Numbered from the stretch's first letter, positions 18,113 to 32,599 are shown. The stretch: 45,000 nt of DNA from Rutstroemia sp. NJR-2017a BVV2 (GCA_002946415.1 NJPS01000051.1:1-45000); one strand, 5' to 3'. Translations and numbers: made by a program. Notes: generated by a model from the sequence alone, not told the origin.

Positions 18113-19914
18113 CTTGAACGTGTAGAAATAATTGATAATATTGAGGAAATTCTCTGCTATGTTAATTACACAACTGGACTGTAAAAGGATGGTAGAAACG
18201 AGGAAATCGAAGGGGTTATATAGACTTTGTGTACTATTTTCGTAGAATGGAACTACGTTCTGCGATTCGCTGTACACTCTTACCATACTATCGCTCCCCC
18301 TTTTCCAACTTCCTTGTCGTCAAAAATGCCCTAGCGTTGATGCATCACCTGTGCCACAAAAATATACCCTGTAACTGCAGAGTATCGTCAGTCCTATATT
18401 CTTATGTCAAAGTAGCAACCATTACCACTCTCTTTCATAACCCCATCGGCCGATCTGAGCAGGGTTTCTCGATTGTCGGAGATACCGCGAATCCATACTA
18501 CAGGATTCCCTATCTCAGCTTCAAAGCGTGTAGACTGAGTCTGAGAGACCTTCCTCTTGCAGAAATGAGGCTATGTAGCTGCAGATGGCTGTGTATCCAC
18601 TCTCGCAGTAATATATGCTGTCCTGCCAGAAGTACTGTATGAAGCCAAAAGTTCTCTTACAAGTTCCCACGCCATACTTCTGATATGGCTACAACTCTGA
18701 CAAAATTCCTCACAAGGTTGTATGATCTGCCTGCTTGTAACTATCTATGTCTCTCTCTGTTTGTGATCTAGCTCTCATACCGCCGGTGTTTCGTATTCGA
18801 TTATCAGGAAGGCTAACCGAAGCTCTGAGGATACAATCTGCAACCTATCATAGTCAAAACGGCGGAAATCGGCCCTTCTCACTACAAATCAGGCTAGGTC
18901 GAGGTATATAGCGTATATCACTGTCTCCATAAAGGGAAGTTGCCGAGCTTCCTGTCCTCGACACGTAATTGATCTGCAGCGCAAGTAGGCAGCAGCTACC
19001 CATATCGTCGCGAGGCATTTTTGCCATTGGCTATATCGTGATGTGGTAGAAGTAAAGCCAAGGCGTAGCCACTGCAGCTAGCATCACCGAGGGGCGCAGT
19101 TGTAAGGTTTGTGATGATGTGACAGCGGGAAAGGGAGGCCAAGCTCGTATTTTGACAAATATGATGCGATGGAAAAAAGGAAACCTGTCCCCTTGTAAAT
19201 ACCTACATCTCCTTACCTGCTTGCGACCTGATGCTCAGACCGTCGGCGTTTCGTGTTCGGGAGCAAGCAAGGATGCTCGACAGGAATAAGCCCTTCTCAT
19301 CACAAATCAGCCTAGGTCAAGGCATACAGCTCATACCCCTATCTCACGATGCAGAAAACTCACCAGGATCCGTCTCTCGACACGTCATTCATTCGCGGCG
19401 CAGCAACTACACTGCCGTGAGGTATTTTTTCGATTGGCCAAATCCCAATGCATGAATGCAAAGATATCTGCAGACGGAGTCACCGAAGGGCAGTATCGTA
19501 AGGATTATGACAGGAGGAAGAAACTGAGCTGAATTCCATACACGTATTTCAGCCAATAGAATGAATTTAAAAATAACAATCGATATTGCAATTAGTGAAA
19601 TGTGTCGAGTTCAGAGGAGTAAACCGGGAATTGTGACTTTAGATGCATCGTATTCTCGAGGTTTTCAGCTGCGGCAAGGCCGATGTGAAGGGCATTCGAA
19701 GTGGGTCTATGTAGAAGGGGTCGACAGTGTATAGCAGGGTATAGCGAAGTCGAATGACCAAGTAAAAGAGGGTTGAAAGAGAATTGAAAAGGATGAAAGT
19801 CAAGGAGAGGAGGACGCGCGATTTTTATAGACGTTGAAAGCGGCAGCTGGTCCGTGCACGCATCTTGCCTGATACGGCGGCCGCTAAACTCGGGGGGGGA
19901 AGCACCGCGACTGA
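18113..19914. repeat. Gene-free region with a degenerate tandem duplication
   Basis: No gene that I trust; an open frame at 18,229-18,642 on the plus strand has no recognisable content. About 18,770-19,150 and 19,220-19,545 are diverged copies of one sequence: shared blocks include ACCGYCGGYGTTTCGT, CCCTTCTCAYYACAAATCAG, CTAGGTCRAGGYATA, CTCGACACGT and GCATCACCGA/GAGTCACCGA in the same order. The second copy is shorter. Differences are mixed, not only RIP-type. Confidence 0.6.
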
Positions 19915-22900
19915 GATTATAATAATAAAGAAATTAATTTTAATAATATATAGAAAAATAATATTCTCTATAATTCATATAGTAGTAATTATATTTTTAG
20001 TAATAGAAAAAATTATTTATAATTTTAGATTTTTAAATAGTTTTTCTCTTCTTATAAATATTAACTAATTAATATAAAGATATTAAAAAGGAAAAAAATC
20101 TTTTTATTAATTTTGGTTTTTATTTTTAGAATTTGAATTTGAATATATAGTTTTTCACTTTTATTTTATATTTATATATTTTGTAATTTAATTCTATTAT
20201 ATTAGTAATTTCAAATATTTCTAGATAATTTCTTATATCTATAATAAATTTACTTTTAGCTTTTATATATTTTTTATTAAAATATAGTTTTTTCATTATA
20301 TTAAATACTATTTTCTTTCTATTTTATTATAGTAATCTTAAATTAATTTAATTTCTTATTTTAGTTAATCTTCTATTTATATTAATAATAATTTAGTTAT
20401 TTCTTCTTTTTAATGTATTTATAATTTTAATAAAGAAATATGAAAAATATTATAAATTCAGAAATAAAATAATAACTATATATAATATATTTAATTATAG
20501 TTATCAATATATTTAAAGATTATAAATAAACTTAAATATTTATCTATTAATTTTATATTTAATCTAAATTACTTAATATTATAGAATTTAATTATAATCT
20601 AATTACTAATTTGGAATTATCGTTATTTATATTTCGAATTATAAAATTTCTTCTAATATTTTTATACTAAATAGAGATAAATTACTAATAAAATATATTT
20701 TCTAATAAATATCTTAACTTTTTCTTTAATATAAGATACTTTCTTTCTAGAAATATTATCTTCGATATTTTAAATATATAAAACAAAGTTATAAAAAACA
20801 ATAAATAGAAATATATTTATAAAAGTATATTAGAAATTATTATATATAAATTCTATAAATATAAGTTTTATTAACTAATTATTCTAATTATATATATATA
20901 TAATAATAATAAAGATAATACTTAAATATTTAATTTTAGTATTCTATTTATTTATCGATTTAAAATCGAAATATTATATTAAGTTTATAATAGATAAATA
21001 AGAGAAAATAGAATATAAACTAGAAATTAAATATAAACTAAATTTCTTAATTGATAATAATATTTATTAATATATTAAAGTTTTTAAAAATCTTCTATAT
21101 AAAAATCTCTATTAATATAGAAATATTAATTATCTTAATTATAAAGATATACTATATTATTTTTGTGAATTTATTAATAATTATTAGAATCGAATTATAA
21201 TTATAATTATTTAGTTTATTTAATAATAACTTTGTAATAAAGTTTATTATAATTTCTTATTATAGTTTAATTAAAGAAGAAAAAGAATGTAATTTATTAT
21301 AAAATAAATATCTTTTAACTTTAATTTTCTAATATATTATATAATTATTAATATATTATTTTATATCTGTTTTTATATTGAATTAAAAATATTTTCTGAA
21401 TAATAATTCAAAAGTTTTGGAAAATTTATAATATTTTATTATTAGATTATTATAATAACTTTATAATAACTTTATTTTAAAATCTATATCTAATAATATA
21501 TAATAAATAATCTTTTTTTTCAGAAATATATTATTCTTTATTATAATATTTATTTATATTTAGAATCTAATATTCTTATTTTATTTCGATATCGATTTAT
21601 ATTTCTTTTTCTAAACAAAATTTTTATTTTATTATAATATTAAGAGAATATCAAAAATTAATTTTATTATAAATTCGAATATTATTTCGGTTATTAATAT
21701 ATATAATAACTATAAGATATATTATTTATAATTAGTAACTTTATTAATAAATTTAAATAAAGTTTCTTTTTTATATATATAATCTAGTTCTATTATTTTT
21801 AGTTTTATCTTAGAAACTCTATAATATAAATATAATAGTTTAACTAATATTATCTTAATAATTTCTTTAAAGAATTATCTATATTAATCCAATCTTAATT
21901 TTAGTTTAGAATATAAATAAAGAAGTAGATTATTATTATTTATATTAAATCTAATTATATAATTTTCTATATATAGACTTTATATTATATATAATTAATT
22001 AAATAACAATATAATTATATTATATTATATATTCTATAAGAAATAGAATAAATTTAATTTTTCAATATTATCTTTAGTAACTTTATTTATATTTTATTTA
22101 TATAAAGTACTTTTATTTATAGAATAGATTTATAAAAGATAGAATAAATCCAATTTTTTTATAATATCTTCAATAATCAAAATATTTATATTTTGTTTTT
22201 ATAATATAATAATATCTTTAATAAAACTGATTTATTAAAAATAAATCGAATTTAATTTCTCAATATAATTTTTAATAAATTTAATATATAGTTTCTATTT
22301 TAATAACTTATTTAATTAATAAGATATATTATCTAATCTATAAATATTATAATTAATATTTATTATTATTATTATATTTAGAATTTATAACTTTATCTAT
22401 AAAATAGAAAATATTTTATCTTTAATAATATTTATCTTTTATTAATAATCTAATTATCTTAATAAATTATTTATAGAATTAGATTTATTTAAATAGTATT
22501 TAATTATAAAGTTAAATTTAATTAAATTCTTTATCTATCTTATTTAATAATTATTCAATTTCTTCTTAATTATAAAATATTTTAAATTATTATAGTTTAT
22601 CTTAATTATAATTACTTTATATATATATTAAAGATAATATCGTTATTATTTGAAATTTATAATTATAATTATTAACTTAAAATTATAAATTTTATATCCA
22701 ATTTCAGAGCTTTATAGTTTATATAAATAAAAGATAATAGAATATTATTAATTTAATAATCTTTTATTATATAATTAAAATAATATCTTTATTATTATAA
22801 ATCTAAAAATTTCGATTTTTAAATAGATTTTTCTTAAAGAATCAAAATATTTAAATATCAATATAGAGATAAATATATCTTTTAATTATTCGAATATTAT

Positions 22901-23071
22901 TTATATTTTATCTATTATTTAGAATACTTTTATTATATCTTTTAGTAAATTAGAAAATAATTATATAATTCTTAAATAGTTTTCGATAAATTATTTATAG
23001 AAATTAGTAAATTTTAAGAAAATCTATATTTTTCAATAGAGTTTTAATAATAGTTATTTATAAATTATAAT
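19915..23071 (-). mobile_element. Ty3/gypsy element E0, RNase H-integrase part
   Basis: Minus-strand translation with stops read through shows, from high to low coordinate, the RT end and RNase H at about 23,060-22,400: IFLKFTNFYK, FIENYLRI, LKYFDSLRKIYL, YNKRLLN, NYNNLKYFIIKKKLN, KSNSINNLL (ancestrally the N-P-A-D-A-P end of the tether/RNase H region). The integrase core follows at about 21,210-20,900: YNYNSILIIINKFTK with its Asp replaced by Asn, then KIFKNFNILINIIIN as the second-Asp block. An IFHISLLK-like post-integrase block lies near 20,440. This continues the RT at 44,008-44,460 and was separated from it by element E1. The 3' LTR is not resolved; the block ends at the composition boundary. 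Confidence 0.75.
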
Positions 23072-23285
23072 TATAATAAATCTTCAATAATAGAATAGAT
23101 TTAATTTTAGAATTAATAACTAAAAAATTAAAAAAGTTCTAGAACTTAAAGAATTTAAATATAGGAAGTTGATTATATATAGAGTATATAATATATTAAT
23201 ATTATAGTAACTTAGATAAAGAATTTAACTAAATAAATCTTAAATAAAGAATTGGTTTTAGATTATTTTTATAAAGTTTATTATA
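23072..23285 (-). repeat. 3' LTR of element E1
   Basis: About 214 bp, matching 43,771-43,984 along its whole length with mostly transition differences. Ends correspond to TA...TA (former TG...CA). It is preceded by ATAAT (23,067-23,071), which pairs with ATAGT after the other LTR as a 5 bp target duplication differing by one G to A. Confidence 0.8.
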
Positions 23286-25349
23286 CTATTTTCTTCTCTA
23301 AATAAATTTATTTTCGAATATTATTATTTTAGCTAAGAACTAATAATTAGTATTAATTTAAATAAATATAGGATAAGGAATATATTAAAGAAATAAGTTA
23401 AAGAATATATATTTTTAAATTAATATTATTAAATAATTATTATTAGTATAATTATAATTCTCTTCTTTATTCTAAAACAGTTATAATTATTTAAATAAGA
23501 AGATAAATAAATTAAGAAATATTAGATTCTCTAAATAAAAATTATATAATTTATATAATATTATCTTCAAATTAGAAATTTTATATTAGATTAGATTAAT
23601 ATTATAGTTAAATTAGGAAATATAGTATTTTAGAGATCTATAGTATTTTCTATAAATAAATATCTTATCGATTTTATATTTATTAGTATTTATAATATTA
23701 AGTAATAATAGAAACTTATTATATTAGCTAGATAATAAATTATTAGTAGTTTTATATAATTTATCTATTAAGAATATATTATAGATATATATTATATTAG
23801 ATAGTTCTAAATAGAATAAATAATCTATTTTCTCGAATATTTTAAAATATCTATTTATAGAATAATCTAACTTTCTTAATAATTATTATATTAGGAGATA
23901 TTATATATCTAGTTATATATAATTATCTATATCGAAATCAATAGATCTTTGATATATATTAGTTATTTTAGATATATAATTTTATATTTTCTATATAATA
24001 GAATATATATATTCTAGTATTTTATAATTATAATAAATATAAATATAGATATTATTTATATTAAGATTATCAATTATAAAGTAATTTATTTATTAGTTTT
24101 ATAAAGCTTTAGAAATATATCTATAGAATATTTTAAAAAACAAGAAATCTTTAAATAATAAATATAAAAATATTAACTAAATATAATCTATTATAGAAAG
24201 ATATTTTAACTAATTATTTTGATAATAGCTAATGAAGAGTTTTAAATATTTTTATAAATATTAATTATAAATCTCTATCTAACTATCTATTTATAGATAG
24301 TTTATAATAAAGAGTTTAGTATTTATATTTAAGATATTATTAAATTTCTTCTAGAAAGAGAAAATAAATTAAAAACTATAATTTAATAATATAATAGTTA
24401 ATAAATTATAGTATCGATAAATATATATCAAGTATAGTTTAGTTTATTTATATATATCGATAGTTTTATAATAGAAAATAATAATAATTTATTTATTTAG
24501 ATAATCGATAATAATTAATATATTATCGAATCTATATTTATTTTTATTAAAACTATAGTAATCTATAATAATATATTTTTAAATATATATAAAGATTAGT
24601 AAAGAATATAATAAACTAGATATTTTATTTCTAGATATTAAATTATAATAGTAGATATAATAATTATATATATAAATAATAATATTATCTTGAAAATTAT
24701 ATTAATAATACTAGTAGATAAATAATAATATAATTTTTCGAATACCAAAATATATAGTTATTATAAAATTATAAATTTCGCGAATTAGGAAGATATATAA
24801 ATTATTTATATTAGAAATAATTAAATAACCTTTATAAAATAATAAACTATTTTATATAGAAAACTTAGTTTGATTAATAGTTAATATAATTCTCAGAAAT
24901 TATAAACTTTTTATCTCTCGATTTATCTATAAAATATATATAATAAGAGTTAGTTGATTTAATATACTATATAATTCGAATAGCTAGAAGTTAGTTTTGT
25001 AAAAGTAGATATATATTTAAATAATAATTATCTAAAAATCTAATTATTCTTCTTTTAATAATTATTATATTTTTTTCTTCTTCTTAGTTTTATTCTAAAA
25101 ATTCAATTTATTTATTCTATAAATTAAAATATTAGTTAGAAGATTTTATTTTCTAAAGTAGTATATAATCAAAAAGTAGTAATTAATAAATAATTTAGTT
25201 TAATATATTTAACAAATATTAAAAGATTTGATTGATATAAAATATTCTAGTACTTTATAATTAATATAAATATATATCTAATAAAGGATATTAGTTAGTT
25301 TAATATATTAATTTGCAAATAATTTAATAATAGTTAATATTTCTTTATA
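23286..25349 (-). mobile_element. Ty3/gypsy element E1, RNase H-integrase part
   Basis: On the minus strand immediately below the E2 LTR, RNase H resumes in mid-domain: YKEILTIIKLFAN, then a stop where Trp is expected, YIKLTNILY, NYKVLEYF, ISIKSFNIC and NYYFLIIYYFRK. This is the D-K-E-L-L-A-I-V ... D-H-K-x-L-E-Y-F ... Y-R-P-G-K pattern of gypsy RNase H. The rest down to 23,286 must hold integrase, but I could not place its catalytic residues with confidence. Confidence 0.7.
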
Positions 25350-25697
25350 TTATATCTTACTTAACTAATATTATATAGAAGTTGATACTAGGATATAATA
25401 TTATATATTATAATTTGTAAATAGAGAATTGAATAATAAATAAATTGAAATAATAATAACTAAATAATAAATTATTATTTGAATTAAATATAAAGTTTTA
25501 TATATTAAAGAAACTATTTTATTTATATAGATCTTTATTTTCCTAGATAATACTAAATAATATATTATTATATACTATCTTCTAATATTAGATAATATAT
25601 TATCTAATATTATTCGATTTCTATCTAAAGTTCTATTATTATTTAATATAACTAAATTTAAGATTTTTAAATCTTATAATTTATAATATTATCTTTT
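25350..25697 (-). repeat. 3' LTR of chromovirus E2
   Basis: About 348 bp, matching 39,605-39,957 over the full length (shared landmarks GATAYTAGGATATARTATTATATA, trimmed here, and TCTAATATTATTCGATTTYTATC-like blocks). Sequence similarity begins and stops sharply at both ends, and E1 coding sequence continues on its outer side, so these are LTRs. Confidence 0.8.
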
Positions 25698-28600
25698 TTC
25701 TAGATAAGTATTATCCTCGATTATATATAAATAATAATTAGTTCTATTAGATTCTAAATATTCTATTTACTAGATTCTTCTTTTAATATAATAATTTATA
25801 ACTTGAAAAGATATTTTAAACAAATTCTTCTAGGAAATAAAATTAAAAGAAATAATATTGAAATAGTTCTTTATTCTTATTATAAAAGAATAAAGTATTA
25901 TTATATTATATTATCTTCTATTAATAATAACTTAGCTTTCAGATATTATATCGAATATATTTATTAGAGTTACTTTTTTTATAATTATATAAAGTAGAAT
26001 CGGATATTATCTATATTTAATTGAACTTTATTAGATTGATAATTGGTAAAGTTGAATAAAAAAAAGAAATAAATTATAATTATCTTTTAAAAAACTATAG
26101 TGAAAATTCTTTGTTTATAAAAAGAAAAGATCTTCTTTAAAATATATAAATAGAAAATAATAAAAACTAGATTAAATTCCTTCGATAAATTAAATATTAT
26201 TAAGGAAAAAGAAAAATTAAAGAAGAAATAAATTAAATAAGTTTTCTTAGAAGTTAATTTTTCCGAAATTAATTCTTCGATTTTTGAGTTTTCTCTAATA
26301 AACAATTTTAAACTATTTATCTAGTTAATAACTAAAAGTTTCTTTAGTAAAATTCTTCTAGATTTTGTAAATAATTCAAATTCTTAACTAGTTTTTATAT
26401 ATTTTCTAAATTTAGATATTCTTCTTATTTAATTAAGTAATAAAGTATTTCTCTAATATATTTATAATTTAATATCTTCTCGATTTTATATATAATATTT
26501 AAATTTATTAGTTTAATTTTAGTATATAGAATATTTAGTATTCTATCTAATACTAATTCAAGTAAAAAAATATAGAATATCAGATATATTTTTAATATAT
26601 TTAGTAATTTTAATTTATAATTAATTAATTCAATTTTCCTATTTATCTTAAATAATCTAAATTTCTTATAATTCAATTTATTATTTAATTATTTAATATC
26701 GATATTTTGTTATAGAAGATAAACTTTATCTTCTTTTTTAAATATAGATTTTATATTATATTTCTTATTATAATATTTTATTAATCTAATAACAAAGAAT
26801 TTGATATCTAATAATAATTATTTTTAGAATTCTTTTATATCTTCTATCTTCTTAATTATTATATCGGAATTAGTATTCTGAAGTAATAATATATTATAAA
26901 ATTTAAAATAGAATCCAAAGTTTATATAAACTAAGATTATAACTATAATATCTTATTTCGATATATTATATATAAACTAAGTAAATAATAGTAATTCTAT
27001 TTAGTTATCTTATTTATAATTAATATAATATTATAAATATATTTCTATAATTTGATTTAATTATTCTATTTAATTATCTATCTATAAATAAAATACTATT
27101 GATATCTTCTATTTGATATTTATAAATATAGTTAATATTTCCTAGAATTTTAAAGTAAATAACTTATCTTTATTAGATATTATTTTTATTAATATTCTAT
27201 AAATACTAATTATATTTTTTATAAATATTTGAATTAGATTCTCTATTATATAGATTTTTTTGAAAGATAATATATATTCGAATTTTGTTAGTTAATCTAT
27301 AATTACTAGAATTAAATTATATTTAATTTTTATTATTAGTTTTTTTAAATTAGATAGTTTGATTATAAAGTTTTATAATATAGATTTCTATAATTAAGAA
27401 AATATATTAGAGATTTTGAATTATTTATATAAAATATATCTAATTAATTTATTTTTTATATAGATATTATATTTCTTAATTACTTTCTTGATTATCTAAT
27501 TTATTTATAGAAAGTAGTAATTTTTTTTAATTTATATATATATTTTCGCGATTCTCTAGTATCTATAAATTAGTAATTTATAATATTTTCTTATAAATAA
27601 TTTAGTTATTACTATAGAGATATATATCTTTTTATAGAAATATATAATTTTATCTTTGATTATAAATCTTTTACTTTCTATTTCTAATATATATTTAATA
27701 ATTGAATCTATATTATAATAGATCTTAACTTCTTTTTATACTTAATCAATATTAAATATTGATATTATAACTATAAATTATACTTTGTTAAAAATTAAAA
27801 TATTATTCTCTTATTTCAAAATTATATATAATTTATATATCTTATTCTTAAGATATTCTAGTTTATAATTAAGAATATTAATTTATATATTTTCTATTTC
27901 TTTGATATATAAAATTTAGAAATTATATAAACTTAAAATCTTTATTTATCTAACTTATTTTCTATTTAGTTATTTTATAATTATAAAATAAACCAGATTC
28001 TTATAATCTATATATATTTATATTAGTAATTTCAATTTTTCTAAATAAACTTTCTATTTTCTAAAAATATCGATTATTATAAAAAGTTCTTTATTATATA
28101 TTTTATAATTTAACTTAATTAGTAATAGCTTTCTAGAATGAAAAACTATTAATTATTATTTTCTATTTTTGTTTATTTAGTTAAAGATTATTCTAAATAT
28201 ATAATTAGATATATCAATTTCAATTATAATTTCTTTTTTAAAATCAAATATAATAAATATTAAAGTTTCTATAAATACTTTTTTTAGAATTTCAAAAACT
28301 ACTTAGATATTATTATTCTAAATAAATATCTTTATAAAATTCTTATCTATTTTATCTTTTATTTTACTAAATAAATTAGAATTTCTATTATTAGTTTTCT
28401 TAATTAGTTTTATAAATAGTATTATAATAGAAAAATATTTTTTGATAAATCTTTTATAAAAGTTTATAAATCTCAAAAAAGATTGGATTTCTTTAATATT
28501 ATTTAGTTATTTCTATTTAAATATATTTTCTACTTTTCTGAAGTTTATCTTAAATCTCTAAATATTAATAATATATTTTAGAAACTTAGTTTCTATAATA

Positions 28601-30490
28601 TAAAAACTATATTTTTTAAGTTTAAATAAGATATTTATATCTATTAATATCTATAATATATTTTGAATAACTTTAATATATTCTATTTCTATTTTTGAAA
28701 AAATTAAAATATTATCTAGATAATAGATATAACTTATATTAAGTTATTTATATAATAGATTATAGATCAAATATATATATATTATTAATATATTTATTAG
28801 TTCGAATAATATTATAAAGTATTTATAAAGTCTATATTATATATAAAATTTTATTTTCTATTTATATCCTTTTTTAATATAAATTAGATTGAATTTAGTT
28901 TTCTAATCTAACTTTATAAAAATCTTTATTTATTCTAATCGATTTTATAATTTATTTACTAATAATAGAGAATATCGATTTTTAATTATAATTATATTAA
29001 ACTTCTTATAATTAATTATAAATCTTTCTTTTATATCTTTTAGTTTAGATATAAAGAATATTAGTATTTTTATTAATAATATTAATTTTTATATAAATCC
29101 TTTTCTAAATATCTTATCGAGATATTCTCGAAGTTATATCAACTTTATTTCTAATAATAATATTATTAAATAAAAAAATAATTTCTTTCTTTTTTCTAAT
29201 AAGATTTCATAATCCCAAAATTGATATTTTGATAATATCTTTTCGTTAAATTATTTTTTGAATATTCTAATATATTTCTAGTATTATATTAATATTTTTT
29301 TTAATAAAGGATTTTGAATATTTTAATATTCTATTTCTTAGATATTATTTATCTTTAGCTTATTCTAGAATATTAGTTTTATAAGTTTTTATATATCTTG
29401 TTAATTATATTTATATTGATCTAAAATAACTTTTTTTATAATTCAATCTATTCTTGAATTATATTAATATATTTATAATATTTCTAAGATTATCTAATAT
29501 CTATTTAATAATATAATATCGAGTTATATTTATTCTTTATAATTAGTAATTTATATTATTATATTTTATATCTTTTATCAAACGAAATTATTTTTGTTAA
29601 CTAATTAACTATCTATTAGTTATAGTAAATATAGTTTTATTTTCAACTAAGTTTTGAAATTAATAGTTTTTATAATTTCTAATATAATAAAATTTCTTAT
29701 AGTTTCTAAATCTATTATAATTCGGAATTTATATTTATTTAGTTTAATTAGATAATAAATCTAAATTTATCTTATTATTGATTTTAATTATTATTCTGAA
29801 TCTTCAGAATTCTAAATTTTTCTAGTTTTTTTATTTTTAGATTTTTGTAAATATTATCTAGATTTATTTTTATCAAATTAGTATATCAAGTAATAGTTAT
29901 TATAATAAACTATCTATAAAAGACAAATATATTTATATTCTAATATTAAGAAATTAATTGTTTTTGAGAATTTAATTACTTTAAATTATTAGATTCGGTT
30001 TTTTTATTATTTCTTTTTTTAATTCTTATAATAGAATTTAATCTAATACTTTAGTTTTCTATATTCGAAGTATAAATCTTTTTTTTATTATTTATTTATT
30101 CTTTTCTTAGTAAATAATTTCTAACTCGAATTATATTTAACTTTATTAATTTTAGCTATCTATTCTATTATATTATAAATACTTTATAGCTAAATTATAA
30201 AGAGAGAAATTAAGATAATAGAATTAATTAATTATTTTCTATTTAATAATCTTTTTATAAGTATTTATATTTGATTAATAATTACTATACTTTCCAAATT
30301 TAGAAAAGAAAAGAAGATTTTTATCTTAGAATAATCTATTAAGTTAGTATTTCTAAGTTATAACTTATAGTTTCTATAACTTGGAAAATATAATTATTTA
30401 GATCAAATTATTAGTTAGCTTAACTAGTTAATCTAATCTATTTATATCTAGTTTTACTAACTTTACTATTTATTTCTATAATATATCTTC
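25698..30490 (-). mobile_element. Chromovirus E2 (Ty3/gypsy), pol to chromodomain
   Basis: In order on the minus strand: gag end/knuckle region (30,490-30,166); retropepsin at about 29,720-29,600 (RIIIDLETIRNFI, ancestrally I-D-S-G-A-T-x-N-F-I); RT at about 29,030-28,430 (NYKKFNIIIIKNRYSLLLV, NRLE, KIFIKLD, YKYFIILFELIN, IKVIQNIL, KLKKYSFYIIETKFLKYIIN, EIQSFLRFINF). Integrase zinc-binding region and core follow at 27,560-27,130 (YRYQ-like block, IKKNYYF, YNLILVIID with its Asp, LTKFEYILSFKK, IISNKDKLFTLKF). A chromodomain stands at about 26,690-26,340: IYKIEKILNYKYIREILYYL, then LIK, a stop where Trp stood, EEYLNLENI. Most stops are TAG/TAA at former Trp or Gln codons. The chromodomain would have directed integration to heterochromatin. 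E2 is inserted in the RNase H of E1. Confidence 0.85.
30166..30490 (-). repeat. Gag-end segment A (duplicated at 38,460-38,787)
   Basis: About 325 bp shared with 38,460-38,787 in the same orientation, bounded by ATTATATTATAAATACTTTAT at the left and TTCTATAATATAT at the right. On the minus strand it is the end of E2 gag before the protease. Both copies flank the copia-containing insertion. Confidence 0.8.
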
Positions 30491-32599
30491 TAGATTGAAT
30501 ATTCAATCTATTTTATATTATAAACTATATAATATATCTAGTTGATATTTAGTTATAATATATTAAATCTAGCTTTATATATTAATATTTAGTTATTTAT
30601 CTTATATATAGAAATATATATTACTATATATATTATTATTATCTCGATTTAATAACAAATATATTATAGAAATAAAGATCTTAATCTCTAGTTATCTTTA
30701 TTTAAAAATATTTATTATATTATATAAAAAATAGATAATCTTAATAATAAGTATTTAGTTTATTTTCGGTAGATTTTTTAAATAAATATTTATTAATCAA
30801 ATTATAGTTGCGATAGTAACTACTAATATTATATTTATTATAATTATTATTTGTTATGATTTTTGGATAACAATATATTTACTAACTCTATATTTGGTAA
30901 ACTTAAATACTTTTTTCTTTTTATTCTTTTCCTAAATCTTTTTTTCTCTTCTATATATTATTTTCTACTATCACTATTATTATATTCTATTTTTAGTTAC
31001 TATCTTTTTTCATAATCAATATTTTATTTTAATTATACTTATATATAATCTAATAAAGTATTATTATAAATAACGAAAGTAATAAAATAGATATTCTTAA
31101 TATTAATAATTGAAGTATTTTATTTATAATGAAAATAATAATTCTTTATTTTTAGCTAATAATCTTTTAAAAATAAGTTTTCTTAATTATTTATATAGAT
31201 TTGATCTAGTAGTTTGAAGATTAATTAATTATTAATTATTTGAAAAGTGATTTTAGAGTAGTTATAACTAATTCTAAAAATAAAATAATTATTAATTCTT
31301 TTTATAATTTTGAAAATAAAGTGAAGAAGATATATTTCAATAATTGTTTGGTAAATAGATTTTCTAGATTATTTTTATATTTTTACTTTTTTTATTTTTA
31401 TCTTTATATACTAATTTTTCCACTTTAGTAGGATAATTATAAGATATTATTTATAAGTAGTATTTTTATATAAAGTAATCTTCTTATTGAAAATAAAATA
31501 AATAAGTTTTTAGATATTAATATTCTTTAGAATCGAGAAAATAAAATATTTCTTTAAAATAAAGATTTTAAGTTTATTAATTTCTAAAAAAGATAAATTA
31601 GTTTTGATTATATTAGTTATATTATTATATAACTTATTGATAGAGCTATAAATAATAAATAATCTATTGAAAATAGTTCTATATCTATTATAAAGAATAA
31701 ATCTATATCTATTATAGAGAATAATTCTATCTTCAAGTTTGGAGATAATCAAACTTCGATAATAAATTTTAGTAAATATATTGATAAAGATAATATAGAT
31801 TCTAAATCTAGTAATAATTTATTATTATTTATTTCTTATTACTATCTCTCTATTATCTATTCTAAATCTTCTTTTTATTCTAAAATTCTTTCTATTTACT
31901 AATTATTCTGAATTATAGTTATTATTTATATTAAAAAATAATTTTACTATTTATTTTGTTTATCTATTTATATTAAGAATAATAAGTTTAAATATCTTTA
32001 TTGATATTATATCTAATCTATTATAAATAGATCTTATTTTAAATAGAAGTTTTATAATATTAATATAACTAAAATTCAGAATTGTTATTATTTCTAATAT
32101 AAGATTTATTTTTATAAACCTTTATATTCAATATTTCAAAAGATTATTTATAGATATTTGATTTATCAATTAGATAAAGATAAGAAAATAAAATTGGTTT
32201 ATATTTATAATTTATTAGATTAGTTAATTTATTGATTAGATTAAGAAAAAGTATTATATTATTCTCTATTTGATAATAAAGTATCTTTATAATAATAAAA
32301 ATAATATTATTAAAAATACTAAAATAGAGAAATATAAGATTAATAAAATAAATATCGAGAATTGAAGAAAAAGTTATATAATAATTACTTATTTTTAAAA
32401 AATATTATCAAAAGTAATAAATAAACTTACTTTACTTATTTATAAATACTAATTATTTTGTAAGTTTTTTATTTAGTTGGTAATTGGTTTTATTTTAAAT
32501 AGTTGAAACTAATATCCTAATATATAACTTAATAAAATATTATAGATATTCTCTCTTATTCTTATATCTTAATAATAAATAAATTATTTAATTTCTTCA
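30491..32599. other. RIP-mutated sequence of uncertain origin
   Basis: Lies between E2 gag and the end of the copia RNase H. It should include the 3' LTR of the copia element, but I could not match it to a second copy. Around 31,900-32,280 the plus strand has a long semi-open frame (FYNINITKIQNCYYF, KPLYSIFQKIIYRYLIYQLD, LVYIYNLL) that I do not recognise. Confidence 0.45.

Noticed and set aside
18229..18642. Plus-strand open frame of 137 codons upstream of the chromodomain gene
   Set aside because: Cys/Arg-rich chance-like composition, no motif or splice signals; overlaps the expected promoter of the minus-strand gene.
26087..26305. Minus-strand frame with hydrophobic stretches, possible membrane protein
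   Set aside because: Phe/Ile/Leu/Tyr/Lys richness is forced by the AT-rich RIP sequence; it lies just after the E2 chromodomain.
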